A stretch of DNA of 47,892 nt, from NCBI GenBank assembly GCA_900539645.1, contig UQCY01000001.1:1-47892 (forward strand), in the 5' to 3' direction. Position 1 is the stretch's first letter. Each line of letters opens with the position of its first letter. Below are positions 28,902 through 37,816 of the stretch, piece after piece. Below the pieces are notes generated by a model that saw nothing but the letters and a program-made list of their open reading frames with translations, made no database searches and was not told where the DNA came from. Source of the stretch: an uncultured Clostridium sp. (GTDB lineage: Bacteria; Bacillota; Clostridia; Peptostreptococcales; Peptostreptococcaceae). Both the position numbers and the translations under genes were made by a program.

Positions 28902-29533
28902 GGTCATTTTTTAACTGTTTAAAATCTTTCAAAAATTGCATAATTTTATTCTTGATTTTCTTTTTAGATTTTTCTTACCTGATTTTTTACTTTTACGCCA
29001 TTCTTCGTTACTTATATAACGCAAAAAGTTATCACGATTTTTAGTTGATTTTTCAATATTTTTAAATCATCATATAAAATTTTCCTAAAACCAACAACGA
29101 CATACAACCAACAACTTGCACACCTACAATGAATTTTTTCTTTTGAAGTTGTTATTTTCTTGTTATTTATAAAACGAATACGTATTTTCTAACTTTTGTA
29201 AATTTTTACACAAAGTCAAAAATAAACATACTCCAATCTTGTTGTAGGTTGTTTCTTTTTGTAATTTTTATTGTTTCTCTAAAAGAAATTATTTTTTGAT
29301 TTTTCTTTAATATTTTAGATTCCATTTTTTGTCACAATTGTATTTTTTTCACAGAAAAAATCATATAATTTAGCTATTCAAACACTCTACGTCAAATTCT
29401 TCTCACAAACAAATTTAATTTTTTCTCGTTTTTTGATAAGTTATTCTTATTATTATAAGTATTATAGATAATAAATTCGTAAGTATTTTTTTAGATATAA
29501 ATTAATTATCAACAAAAAAATACTGATTTCAAA

Positions 29534-29581
29534 CAAAAAAATAGACGATAATTTTATAAATTCTCCAAAATTATCGTCTAA
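29534..29581 (-). terminator. intrinsic terminator of the lipoprotein gene
   Basis: Minus strand: TAGACGATAATTTT ... AAAATTATCGTCTA, a 14-bp perfect stem followed by seven T. Confidence 0.88.
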
Positions 29582-29642
29582 TATATTTCCATACTTTTAT
29601 AATATACTTCTATATTTTTCTTCTATACAGCTATTTAAATCT

Positions 29643-30476
29643 CTAATTATAGTCTGCATATCCTTCTTTAAATGCATTTATAAATATTTTTTTAGCTTTT
29701 GATTTCTGAGCAGCTTTTATAGGGTTGTCATTTTCAAGCTCTTCAAACATCTTTTTAGCTTCTTTATCTATATTTGCTTCACTTCCACCGTTGGCTTTAT
29801 ACTCTTGACCAGAAAGGAATCCATTCTCTTTTATAGCACTTTCTAAATCAGCGTCTAAGTCCTCTCCCTTATTCCGTTTTTTAACATCTTTAACAACACC
29901 TGTTATTATATCATTTGCGTCTTTTTCCTCTGTAGAAGCTTCTGTATCAGTTGTAGATGCATCATCTGTAGTTGTATTATCCTCTACAACACTAGAGCCC
30001 TCATCTGATGTACCTCTAACCTTTGCTATATCATTTCTTGCAAGAGCCATATATCTCTTAAACTCTCCAAAATTTTCCTTAAACTTAACTATATTCTTAT
30101 CGTACTTATCGTGGTTTCCTATAGCACCCTCACTAGCTTTCTTTATATCTTTATAGCACTTCTCAAGGTATTTCTGAGCATTGTACATATTATCGTAATT
30201 ATATTCAAGATCCTTTACCTTAGTAAGATTCTTCTCTATATCAGCAGTCAACTTCTGAGCAGTTTTTTCACTACCACCCTTATGTCTTAACTTATCTATT
30301 GATAATATATCTTTTCTTAGCTTCTCATAATACTTATACACCTGTGTATAATCGCTAACTATTCCATTAACATTCTTATCTGTAACCTTAGTAACTAAAT
30401 CCTTAGTACATCCAGTTGCAAAAACAGAAAAAGCAAGCACCGCACACAAAGCTAAAGACTTCACTCTTCTTAGCAT
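29643..30476 (-). CDS. putative lipoprotein
   Basis: 277 aa, no family recognised. A type II signal peptide ends in the lipobox VFATGC (Cys near residue 23), so it is probably lipidated and held at the outer membrane face. The mature protein is mainly helical (DYTQVYKYYEKLRKDIL ... NAQKYLEKCYKDIKK), with an acidic Thr/Ser linker (TTTDDASTTDTEASTEE) dividing it into two helical parts, the second beginning near ANDIITGVVKDVKKR. The ATG chosen follows GGAGATACGAG; ten codons upstream are excluded. Monocistronic, with a strong terminator. Confidence 0.78.
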   Translation of the reverse strand: MLRRVKSLALCAVLAFSVFATGCTKDLVTKVTDKNVNGIVSDYTQVYKYYEKLRKDILSIDKLRHKGGSEKTAQKLTADIEKNLTKVKDLEYNYDNMYNAQKYLEKCYKDIKKASEGAIGNHDKYDKNIVKFKENFGEFKRYMALARNDIAKVRGTSDEGSSVVEDNTTTDDASTTDTEASTEEKDANDIITGVVKDVKKRNKGEDLDADLESAIKENGFLSGQEYKANGGSEANIDKEAKKMFEELENDNPIKAAQKSKAKKIFINAFKEGYADYN

Positions 30477-30683
30477 CTCGTATCTCCTCTCTAATAAAAA
30501 ATTCACATTACTATACCTATATAATTTTAAAGTATTTAAAGAAAAAAGTCTACCTTCTTTTCAGCATTTATCAAACACTTCCCCTAAAAACTTCACTCAA
30601 ACACAAATCCCCCTCCAAATACATAATAACCAAAAACAAAAAAATATAACCCACTTTCTAAACTGCGCAAAGAAATAAGCACA

Positions 30684-30785
30684 CGATTGCAAATCGCATC
30701 GACAATTCTGCAAGCGCCCCACATCATTGAAATGTGTTACATAAACATGTGGGGCGCTGAAGCCTGGAGAAAGATTGCAATATCT
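30684..30785 (+). repeat. palindromic element E8, downstream of ptsI
   Basis: Core CGACAATTCTGCA at 30700-30712, inner stem AGCGCCCCACAT/ATGTGGGGCGCT, then GAAGCCTGGAG at 30760-30770. The outer arms (GATTGCAAATC and GATTGCAATATC) pair imperfectly. The inner stem is identical to E6 for ten pairs, and the loop shares AAATGTGT. It lies just beyond the ptsI terminator, core antisense to ptsI. Confidence 0.85.
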
Positions 30786-30797
30786 ATTTCAAGGTAT

Positions 30798-30833
30798 TAA
30801 AAAAGGAGATATCACAAAAACTGCGATATCCCC
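30798..30833 (-). terminator. intrinsic terminator of ptsH-ptsI
   Basis: Minus strand: GGGGATATCGCAG ... TTGTGATATCTCC followed by six T, 16 bases past the ptsI stop. Confidence 0.88.
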
Positions 30834-30848
30834 ATATATTTCAATTAA

Positions 30849-32561
30849 TTATTTACAGAAAGTATTTGCAACGTGTGCTTTTATTTCTTCAGCAGTTCCC
30901 ATTGCTAGTACTTCATCAGCAAATTTTTTCATATCTGCTTCATTTACTGAAGTTATAAGTTTTCTTGCTGGAAGTATAGATATTGGAGACATAGAGAATT
31001 CATCTAATCCGAATCCAAGAAGTATTGGTATCATCATCTGATCTCCTGCTGCTTCTCCACACATTCCTACCCATTTACCTTCTTTGTGTGCGTTGTCTAT
31101 AACCATTTTTATAAGTCTTAACACAGCTGGATTGAACTGGTTGTATAAGTAGCTTATTTTCTGGTTCATTCTGTCAACTGCAGTAGTGTACTGTATTAAG
31201 TCGTTTGTTCCTATAGAGAAGAAGTCAACATGTTTAGCAAGTACATCTGATATAACTGCTGCAGATGGTACTTCTATCATCATACCTAATTCTACATCTT
31301 TAGAGTATGCTATACCTTCAGCGTCTAATTCAGCCTGAACTTCTTTAACTACTTCTTTAGCTTTTAATAATTCTTCTAATGAAGATATCATTGGGAACAT
31401 TATTCTTAATTTACCATATACACTAGCTCTGTATAATGCTCTTAACTGAGTTTTGAATATATCAGTTCTATCTAAGCATAATCTTATAGCTCTGTATCCT
31501 AAGAATGGGTTCATTTCTTCATCTAGAGGAAGATAGTCTAATTTTTTATCTCCACCTATATCAAGAGTTCTTATAACGATTGGTTTTCCGCTCATACCTT
31601 CTAATACTGCTTTATAAGCTTCAAACTGAGTATCTTCTTCAGGTAATTTATCTGAATCCATGTATAAGAATTCAGTTCTGTATAGTCCAACACCTTCAGC
31701 GTCATTTTTTATAAGACCTTCTATATCGTTTGGAGTACCTATGTTACCTGCTAATTCTACTCTTCTACCATCTAAAGTAACTGATTCTTTACCTTTTAAT
31801 AATTCTAAAGCTTTCTTTTCTTCTTCGAAAGCCTGTTTTTTAGCTGCATAAGCTGCTTTTGTTTCTTCATCTGGATTTATTATAACTTCTCCAGTATCAC
31901 CATTGAATACTACGAAATCTCCATCTTTAACGTTTTCAGTTATGTCAGTAAGACCTACAACTGCTGCTATTTCAAGAGTTCTAGCCATTATAGCTGTATG
32001 AGAAGTTCTTCCTCCTATATTAGTAAGGAATCCTAAAACCATTTTTTTGTTCATAGTAGCTGTATCTGATGGAGTTAAGTCGTGAGCAACTAGTACTACT
32101 TCTTCATCTAATGCAGATAAATCTACTACTTTTATTCCTAATAAGTGTCTTAACACTCTGTTTGTAACGTCTTTTATGTCTGCTGCTCTTTCTCTCATGT
32201 ACTCATTGTCCATAGATTCAAACATTGCAACGAACATTTCTTTTATTTCATTTAATGCAAAATCAGCATTAACTTTTTCATCAGCTATTTTAGCTTCTGC
32301 TGCTCCAGTTAATTCTGGATCTTCTAAAACTAAAAGGTGTGCTCCGAATATTTCAGCTTCTGCTTCACCTAGTTCTTTAGCTGCTTTTTCTTTAACTTTT
32401 TCTAGTTCAGTTTTAGATACCTGAACAGCTTCTCTTAATTTAGCTATTTCAGCATCTACATCTGTTATAGTTCTTTTTTCTATAACAAGCTCTTTATGTT
32501 CTACAACAAGTGCTTTACCTAGTGCTATACCAGGAGAAGCTCCAGTTCCTTTGAATGCCAT
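30849..32561 (-). CDS. ptsI: phosphoenolpyruvate-protein phosphotransferase, enzyme I of the PTS
   Basis: 570 aa, full length. It takes phosphate from PEP onto its active-site His and passes it to HPr, the first step of sugar uptake by the phosphotransferase system; cytosolic. Domains: N-terminal HPr-binding and phosphohistidine part with GGRTSHTAIMAR (active His near 190), and a C-terminal PEP-binding barrel with GVGLYRTEFLYMD, IRTLDIGGDKKLDYL, FSIGTNDLIQYTTAVDR and the active Cys in WVGMCGEAAGD. The ATG of MAFKGTGASPG is 8 bases after GGAGG; an ATG two codons earlier lies too close to that site. It follows ptsH by about 40 bases. Confidence 0.97.
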   Translation of the reverse strand: MAFKGTGASPGIALGKALVVEHKELVIEKRTITDVDAEIAKLREAVQVSKTELEKVKEKAAKELGEAEAEIFGAHLLVLEDPELTGAAEAKIADEKVNADFALNEIKEMFVAMFESMDNEYMRERAADIKDVTNRVLRHLLGIKVVDLSALDEEVVLVAHDLTPSDTATMNKKMVLGFLTNIGGRTSHTAIMARTLEIAAVVGLTDITENVKDGDFVVFNGDTGEVIINPDEETKAAYAAKKQAFEEEKKALELLKGKESVTLDGRRVELAGNIGTPNDIEGLIKNDAEGVGLYRTEFLYMDSDKLPEEDTQFEAYKAVLEGMSGKPIVIRTLDIGGDKKLDYLPLDEEMNPFLGYRAIRLCLDRTDIFKTQLRALYRASVYGKLRIMFPMISSLEELLKAKEVVKEVQAELDAEGIAYSKDVELGMMIEVPSAAVISDVLAKHVDFFSIGTNDLIQYTTAVDRMNQKISYLYNQFNPAVLRLIKMVIDNAHKEGKWVGMCGEAAGDQMMIPILLGFGLDEFSMSPISILPARKLITSVNEADMKKFADEVLAMGTAEEIKAHVANTFCK

Positions 32562-32601
32562 AACCATATCCTCCTAAAAGATAATTATTTATAACCGATT
32601 C

Positions 32602-32862
32602 TTATTCACCGAATCCTGATTCAACCATTTCTGATAATTTAGCTATAGCTGCTTCTTCATCTTCTCCGTTAGCTATTAAAGTAAATTCAGTTCCTTTTGA
32701 TAAACCTAAGCTCATTACACCCATTATTGATTTAGCGTTTACTTTTTTACCATTAGCTTCTATTTCTACTGTAGCTTTGAATTCAGATGCTCCTTTAACG
32801 AACATTCCTGCTGGTCTAGCGTGTAAACCTGTTTCATTGATAACTGTTAATTTTTTTTCCAT
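32602..32862 (-). CDS. ptsH: phosphocarrier protein HPr
   Basis: 86 aa. It shuttles phosphate from enzyme I to the sugar-specific IIA proteins. The phosphorylated His is H14 in TGLHARPAG (His15 of other HPr proteins), and the regulatory Ser is S45 in AKSIMGVMSLG (Ser46 elsewhere), which HPr kinase would modify for CcpA-type catabolite control. Ribosome site AGGAGG lies 7 bases before the ATG. First gene of the ptsH-ptsI operon, with a structured leader of about 115 nt. Confidence 0.97.
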   Translation of the reverse strand: MEKKLTVINETGLHARPAGMFVKGASEFKATVEIEANGKKVNAKSIMGVMSLGLSKGTEFTLIANGEDEEAAIAKLSEMVESGFGE

Positions 32863-32914
32863 TGTTAATTCCTCCTGAAGTGTTTTTTAAATTAAATTTA
32901 AATTATATTATCTA

Positions 32915-32975
32915 TATCTACCCCACTTTAGTGGGACATTTTTTGTCCGACGGTATTATTAAGTTCCCACTCGGC
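32915..32975 (-). promoter_or_regulatory. structured leader of ptsH-ptsI
   Basis: On the minus strand AGTGGGA near 32970 can pair with TCCCACT, while the same TCCCACT can instead form CCCACT-AA-AGTGGG, and GGACAAAAAATGTCC forms a third hairpin. The first two are mutually exclusive, as in switching leaders, but no T-run follows, so control of translation or RNA stability would be more likely than termination. Speculative. Confidence 0.3.
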
Positions 32976-32986
32976 TATCTTTTTCT

Positions 32987-33018
32987 ATTATACTACTAAA
33001 TTTTATTTTTTTCGACAA
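32987..33018 (-). promoter_or_regulatory. probable ptsH-ptsI promoter
   Basis: Minus strand TTGTCG (33013-33018), then TAGTATAAT: TAGTAT lies at 17 bases and TATAAT at 20 bases. Either can serve as the -10 box. Confidence 0.4.
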
Positions 33019-33151
33019 CTTTCATTAATATTTTAATAAAAATTTTTAAAAATATTATGTATAACATAAAAGATATGTTTTTCTTACAAATTTTGGTAGA
33101 TTATCACGTCTAAAAGTATATTGATATACATAATTTACAGTATATATTACA

Positions 33152-34357
33152 CTATTTTAAATTAGATATAAAGCAATCTACAAGAACAGATTTTCTGTGT
33201 TCTTTCTTTTGTTTAATATTAAGCCTAACTTCTTCTCTACGGAACTCTCTATAATCTATTAAATTGTCACGATATGTATCATTTATTACTGAATTAATAT
33301 CGTATACTTTAACCCTATTTTTTCCATTGCGCTCAAGTGCATTTTCATAAAACGCAAAGTATAAATCTCTGTAGGTAAAATTCTTTGGCAGCGATAACAA
33401 CTCGCCTGCCTTTGGAATAATAGCCTCCATTAAAGTTCTTAGATCAGGATTTCTTCTAATATTGAATACCTGGCATAAAAGCTTTATATCTTCTTTTTTC
33501 ATACGCCTTATTTTTTCAAAACACATATCTTCTGTAATATTTCCGGCGTTTCTAAAATAGAATCTAACTCCATCGTACTTTTCAAAAGTTTTCATAGTAT
33601 CCAAATATCCTAAGTTTATATTTTTCTGAATATGATCCCTATCTTTATTCATAGAGCCACCCAGATATTCTGACGGATACACCACTTTTAGATTTAAGTC
33701 GCTGTGTTTTTTTATACTTATTGTACCCTGTAGATTGTCCTGAATTCTAATTGCTACTATATCTTTGTAGCCTTTCTTTTCAAGCATTCCAATAGGTAGA
33801 TTGTCGACAAACATTCCATCTACATATAGCTTATTGTCCATTACATTCATTTTGAATATAGGTAGACTGGCACTCGCTATAAGGTAGTCTATTAGCCTTC
33901 CCTTTGGTATATCCTCTAAAAATAACGACTGTGGGTTTAGTTTTTTATCTATATACATAGTAACCATTCCAAAGTCTATTCCCTTGTTTCTTATTTTATC
34001 CTCATCCAAAGTATCCTCTAGCATCTCCCTAAGTGGAGTAATGTCGATTCCGTCATTTTCTTTAAATGACTTCTTTATAAGAGAAAGAATCTGGTTCATC
34101 CGCTTCATGCTCAAATCCATATCCTTTAGCTTTTCATACGTTTCAAAATCTACATTTATAAAATGCTTATAATCGTATTCAAGCCATATTTCCTCCATAA
34201 TACGTATATCATCCTGAACCATATATGCACCATTCAATGCACCTATTGAAGAACCTGTAATTCCTTGAAAATCCATACCCATTCCTTTAAGTGCTTTATA
34301 TGCACCTATTTGGTAGGCACCTTTTGTACCTCCACCTTCAAGAACTAGACCTCTCAT
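33152..34357 (-). CDS. patatin-like phospholipase
   Basis: 401 aa. A serine hydrolase of the patatin family: oxyanion loop LEGGGTKGAYQIGAYKAL at the N-terminus, nucleophile motif GITGSSIGALNG near residue 40, and the DG dyad in LYVDGMFVDNLP near 195. It probably hydrolyses acyl esters of membrane lipids, in the cytosol. The C-terminal 180 residues are helical and unassigned. The start ATG is preceded by AGAGG; an upstream TTG is unlikely. It follows the methyltransferase by about 30 bases, third in the amidase-methyltransferase-patatin operon, a neighbourhood I recall next to ptsHI in C. difficile. No clear terminator seen. Confidence 0.88.
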   Translation of the reverse strand: MRGLVLEGGGTKGAYQIGAYKALKGMGMDFQGITGSSIGALNGAYMVQDDIRIMEEIWLEYDYKHFINVDFETYEKLKDMDLSMKRMNQILSLIKKSFKENDGIDITPLREMLEDTLDEDKIRNKGIDFGMVTMYIDKKLNPQSLFLEDIPKGRLIDYLIASASLPIFKMNVMDNKLYVDGMFVDNLPIGMLEKKGYKDIVAIRIQDNLQGTISIKKHSDLNLKVVYPSEYLGGSMNKDRDHIQKNINLGYLDTMKTFEKYDGVRFYFRNAGNITEDMCFEKIRRMKKEDIKLLCQVFNIRRNPDLRTLMEAIIPKAGELLSLPKNFTYRDLYFAFYENALERNGKNRVKVYDINSVINDTYRDNLIDYREFRREEVRLNIKQKKEHRKSVLVDCFISNLK

Positions 34358-34389
34358 AATATACCTCTTCTGATGCAAAATGCATCTTA

Positions 34390-36210
34390 TTAAAATTTGT
34401 CTTTAAAGATATCTTCCTCAACTAACAAATCTATCTTTTGTATAAGCTTATCTATATTATCCGATATATTCAGCTTTTTTTCCATAATTTTTTTGGAATA
34501 TTCTTCTATTTTTTCATAATTATCTCCCTTAAAGATCTTCATTTTCATAACTTTATTAGGATAATAATCATAAATTCCCCTACTCATCTTTTTTGCATTT
34601 ATTTTATAATACTTGTCGTATATTGAAGAATTTAAAAGAGCTACAATATACTCATATGAAAATTCTTCCTTGTACTCATCCTTTAAATAAAAAGAGTATA
34701 CATCTGCGCTGCTGTATAAATTATCGTAATCTACAGCAAATTTATTTTCTATAGATTTATAGGGATACATAACTTTAGTTCTCTCAAATACGCTTTTTTC
34801 TCTCCCCCACTGTAGTTCATACCACTTTCTAATACACTTTAAGCACTCTCTTCTATTTTCTAACTTTTCTTTGTACGGATTTATACAATTTTCAAATATA
34901 TATTTCTCATCATCCTCGCATTTTATATCATTAGAATATATCATCTTGTGATTAACTTTAGGAATTACATATTTTTCTATATCCCTACTCTTTGCAAGGT
35001 CTTTCAAAAGTTTAGGCGTTATATTTTTTAATCTATTATCGTTATTTTTTAAGATAAACGCCTTATCGCATCCAGTTATAACACCTTGAGAACTTTCCGC
35101 TATTTCATAAAGCCTATACCCTTGCATTTTTTCAATTCTAAGATACAGCTCCATATCTTTTTCGTTTGCTATAATCCAATCTGATTGCAATCTACTTGTA
35201 GATATTTTTATGCTCTCAAAATCTTTTGTATTATTCTTTATTTCATCTACACTCTCGACAAGATTTTTTCTATCATTTACATATATATACTTATCTGATT
35301 TCTTTCTATATATATTGGTTGTAGAAATTCCATATCCTTTTTTTCTCATTCGTATTATGCACGCAGAAATACCTACACAGTCAAATACCTCTGCTCCAAG
35401 AAAGTCTATAATTTCCTCTATTTCCACATTTTTTTCTAAATATTTTCTGAGCAATTCCGCAGATATACTCTCTAAAAAATATCTCGGCGTTATTAAATGG
35501 ATTACTCCATCCTTTTTTAGCAATTCTATAGAGTTTTTGTAAAAGCAGAAATACAAATCAGATTTATCTCTATAAACCTCTTTATATTTATCCATTATAA
35601 ACTGTTTATACTCCTTTGTAAGAAGCTTATGCCCTACATAAGGTGGATTTCCGATTATAATATCAAATTTTGTTCCCCAATCAATGTTCAATCCATCCTT
35701 ATTATATATATTCATCTCAAATATACCTGTATTACACTCAAACTCCCTTAAATAAGTCGCTTTATATTCATCCCAGCTTTCTTCTTCATCCAAATCATCG
35801 CTTATACTTGGCTCATCATAAGTCCCCATAATAGCAGTCTTTGTCAAAAGCATCTTAGTTACTTCTACAGCATCGCTATCTATATCAGTCCCATATATAC
35901 AATTTTTTAAAATATATCTAGGTAAATTTTCTTTTTTAAAACATTCATCACCGTATTTTTCAACTAACTCATCAGATTTTTCCTCAAAAATTTCAAGCAA
36001 TCTATCAAATGCGTACACAAGAAAATTCCCACATCCACATGATGAGTCCAAAATTTTAGGATGTGGATTTTTTAGCACATCTAATTTTCCAACTGTATTA
36101 TCCACTATATACTCAACTATTTCTACAGGAGTATAGTAAATTCCAGATTTTTTCCTTTTTTCTATATCTAAATTATTTTCATATAATCTCGCTGCTTTAA
36201 ATTTTTCCAT
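34390..36210 (-). CDS. camA: orphan adenine DNA methyltransferase, CamA-like
   Basis: 606 aa N6-adenine methyltransferase of the type IIG/Eco57I class. The SAM motif ILDSSCGCGNFL is at residues 53-64 and the catalytic NPPY at 188-191 (FDIIIGNPPY); SGIYYTPVEIVEYIV is the family's motif X region. The C-terminal 270 residues form the TaqI-type target-recognition region (IDKYYKINAKKMSRGIYDYYPNKV). There is no nuclease domain and no restriction gene nearby. CamA of C. difficile is a solitary enzyme of similar size that modifies the last A of CAAAAA and affects sporulation; the same neighbours (patatin, ptsHI, amidase) support orthology. The symbol is inferred from this and from memory of that locus; target site unproven. 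Confidence 0.8.
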   Translation of the reverse strand: MEKFKAARLYENNLDIEKRKKSGIYYTPVEIVEYIVDNTVGKLDVLKNPHPKILDSSCGCGNFLVYAFDRLLEIFEEKSDELVEKYGDECFKKENLPRYILKNCIYGTDIDSDAVEVTKMLLTKTAIMGTYDEPSISDDLDEEESWDEYKATYLREFECNTGIFEMNIYNKDGLNIDWGTKFDIIIGNPPYVGHKLLTKEYKQFIMDKYKEVYRDKSDLYFCFYKNSIELLKKDGVIHLITPRYFLESISAELLRKYLEKNVEIEEIIDFLGAEVFDCVGISACIIRMRKKGYGISTTNIYRKKSDKYIYVNDRKNLVESVDEIKNNTKDFESIKISTSRLQSDWIIANEKDMELYLRIEKMQGYRLYEIAESSQGVITGCDKAFILKNNDNRLKNITPKLLKDLAKSRDIEKYVIPKVNHKMIYSNDIKCEDDEKYIFENCINPYKEKLENRRECLKCIRKWYELQWGREKSVFERTKVMYPYKSIENKFAVDYDNLYSSADVYSFYLKDEYKEEFSYEYIVALLNSSIYDKYYKINAKKMSRGIYDYYPNKVMKMKIFKGDNYEKIEEYSKKIMEKKLNISDNIDKLIQKIDLLVEEDIFKDKF

Positions 36211-36244
36211 AATAAGCCCCTCAAAATAGATAAAATTTATTTAA

Positions 36245-37321
36245 CTAATTTTTACCATTTTTCTCATCTAAAAACGTAAGCGTACCCTGCATTATCCCCT
36301 CAGCTAACATATCTTGGTAGTTAGGATCTTTTAGTTTTTTCATATCTGATACATTTGTTATAAATCCACACTCTACTAATACAGCTGGCATCGTAGTTTC
36401 TCTAAGTATTTCAAAGCTATTCCGAAGTATTCCTCTACTCATTATCTCTACATAAGATGCAGTCGTCTGTTGTACAGAGTTAGCAAGTTCTTTAGATCCA
36501 TCTGTAGCACCATTTCTGTACCATGTTTCAAGTCCATTTGCATCGCCGTATTTTTTCTGCGCATTTAGATGTATAGAGATTAAAGCATCTGCATTTGCCC
36601 TCTTTGCAATTTCAGCTCTTTCTTCTAAGCTTACATATTTATCTTCTGTCCTAGTCATTATTACATTTACATCAGACTCTCTTCCAAGTCTTGATGCTAC
36701 TTTTTTAGCTATCTGCAGTGCGATGTCTTTTTCGTATACAGTTTCTGTACTGTCAATAGATCCCTTGTCATTTCCTCCATGTCCAGCATCTACTACAATA
36801 TTGTATTTCTTTGACTGCCGTTTTTTCTCATCATCTAAGTCATACTGACCTTTTACTGGTTTTGTTTTAGAATTAGAGCTATCTTCTGTTTTAGAACTTT
36901 CATCATTAGATACACTACTATCTCCAGAAGAACTTTGTGATGTAGACGCTACTTTATTTAGCGGTTTACCCTTTATCATCTGCACACCTTTAACTCCACA
37001 AAATCCCAATGCTACAACTAAAAGAACCGCAATGGCAACTCTCCCCCATTTGATTTTTCTTCCATTCTTTTTAGGTATAGACTTTCCTGCATTAGGCTTT
37101 TTTAGTTTCTTAGGCTTTTTAACATTGCTCTTTGTATTTTTTACCGTCGACTTAGGTTTTGTCGATTTATTCTTTTCTTTATTGTTTGCTTTTTTAGTCG
37201 TATTTTTATTTGTACTCTTTGGAGTTATTTGTCCAGTTTTTTTATTTCTATCTATATATATAACATTGCTTTTTTTCTTTTCATTGCTCTTGTTTTTATT
37301 TTTATTATCTTTGTTCGCCAT
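36245..37321 (-). CDS. N-acetylmuramoyl-L-alanine amidase with Lys-rich N-terminus
   Basis: 358 aa. About 90 residues of Lys/Asn/Thr-rich low-complexity sequence (cytoplasmic) come before one membrane helix (VAIAVLLVVALGFCGVKGVQMI) and a Ser-rich linker, then an Amidase_3 domain from about 175. Zinc ligands: VVDAGHGGNDKG, the Glu of YEKDIALQIAKK, and ISIHLNAQ; the catalytic Glu is in VLVECGFITN. It cleaves peptidoglycan stem peptides outside the membrane. Ribosome site AAAGGTG lies 6 bases before the ATG. It heads the amidase-methyltransferase-patatin operon (34-base gap to the next gene). The basic cytoplasmic tail could contact nucleic acid or acidic proteins; this is a guess. Confidence 0.9.
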   Translation of the reverse strand: MANKDNKNKNKSNEKKKSNVIYIDRNKKTGQITPKSTNKNTTKKANNKEKNKSTKPKSTVKNTKSNVKKPKKLKKPNAGKSIPKKNGRKIKWGRVAIAVLLVVALGFCGVKGVQMIKGKPLNKVASTSQSSSGDSSVSNDESSKTEDSSNSKTKPVKGQYDLDDEKKRQSKKYNIVVDAGHGGNDKGSIDSTETVYEKDIALQIAKKVASRLGRESDVNVIMTRTEDKYVSLEERAEIAKRANADALISIHLNAQKKYGDANGLETWYRNGATDGSKELANSVQQTTASYVEIMSRGILRNSFEILRETTMPAVLVECGFITNVSDMKKLKDPNYQDMLAEGIMQGTLTFLDEKNGKN

Positions 37322-37426
37322 AATATCACCTTTCTTAACATATTCCTTATTATTTTAACATTTGAGGTTATTTTTTTCAATCGAATAGTTTACATAACAA
37401 TACCTTCTATTTGGATATTATGCATT

Positions 37427-37457
37427 AAAAAAGCAGGCTCCTCAGCCTGCTTTTTTA
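37427..37457 (-). terminator. intrinsic terminator of the NPIITS-repeat gene
   Basis: AAAAAAGCAGGCT-CCTC-AGCCTGCTTTTTT, a symmetric 13-bp stem usable on both strands. It separates the repeat-peptide gene from the amidase operon promoter. Confidence 0.9.
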
Positions 37458-37498
37458 AAATTATAAGTCTTTTGGGATTAATTTATACTTGATTATCT

Positions 37499-37816
37499 CT
37501 ATTTATGAGATAGGATAGTTTCTGATGTTATTATTGGATTCATCACATCATCTATAGATGCTGTTGTTCTTACATCCATTTTATTTTCTTCTTTTACAAA
37601 GTTTCTTGAAGTTATTATTGGGTTCATTATATCTTCTTCAGCTACTTTGTTTAGGTTGTCATTTTTAACTTCTTCTTTTACGAAATCTCTTGAAGTTATT
37701 ATTGGGTTTAAGCTTTCGTCTATTTCTAATGCACTTACACTCTGTACTCCAAGTCCTCTTGCTACTACTACGATTGCTACTGCTGCGATTATTTTTCTAA
37801 GATTTAAGTTTTTCAT
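37499..37816 (-). CDS. small secreted protein with three NPIITS repeats
   Basis: 105 aa, not recognised. A signal peptide (KIIAAVAIVVVARGLGVQSVSA, probable cleavage after VSA near residue 28) is followed by three tandem units of about 24-28 residues: ESLNPIITSRDFVKEEVKND, EDIMNPIITSRNFVKEENKMD and DDVMNPIITSETILSHK. The first two units are also similar at DNA level. The repeated motif with acidic/basic spacers suggests a processed peptide precursor or a short adhesive repeat; neither is shown. Ribosome site GGAGGG lies 6 bases before the ATG. Own promoter and terminator, next to wall-enzyme genes. Confidence 0.78.
   Translation of the reverse strand: MKNLNLRKIIAAVAIVVVARGLGVQSVSALEIDESLNPIITSRDFVKEEVKNDNLNKVAEEDIMNPIITSRNFVKEENKMDVRTTASIDDVMNPIITSETILSHK

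Larger units (their letters stand above)
28778..29642. other. 865-base gene-free, AT-rich region
   Basis: It contains the promoter of the small secreted protein at its left side and the lipoprotein gene terminator at 29534-29581. Between them I see no reading frame with a ribosome site, no repeat element and no recognised RNA. An inverted pair ACAACC(A/T)ACAAC near 29104 and 29245 is the only structure noted. The region is long enough for a regulatory RNA. Confidence 0.5.
30477..30848. other. intergenic region with E8 and the ptsI terminator
   Basis: About 370 bases: the lipoprotein promoter region on the left, element E8, and the ptsI terminator on the right. No additional gene is seen. Confidence 0.55.

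Noticed and set aside
34390..36210. A full restriction-modification system
   Set aside because: No nuclease motif in the 606-aa protein and no restriction or specificity gene on either side.
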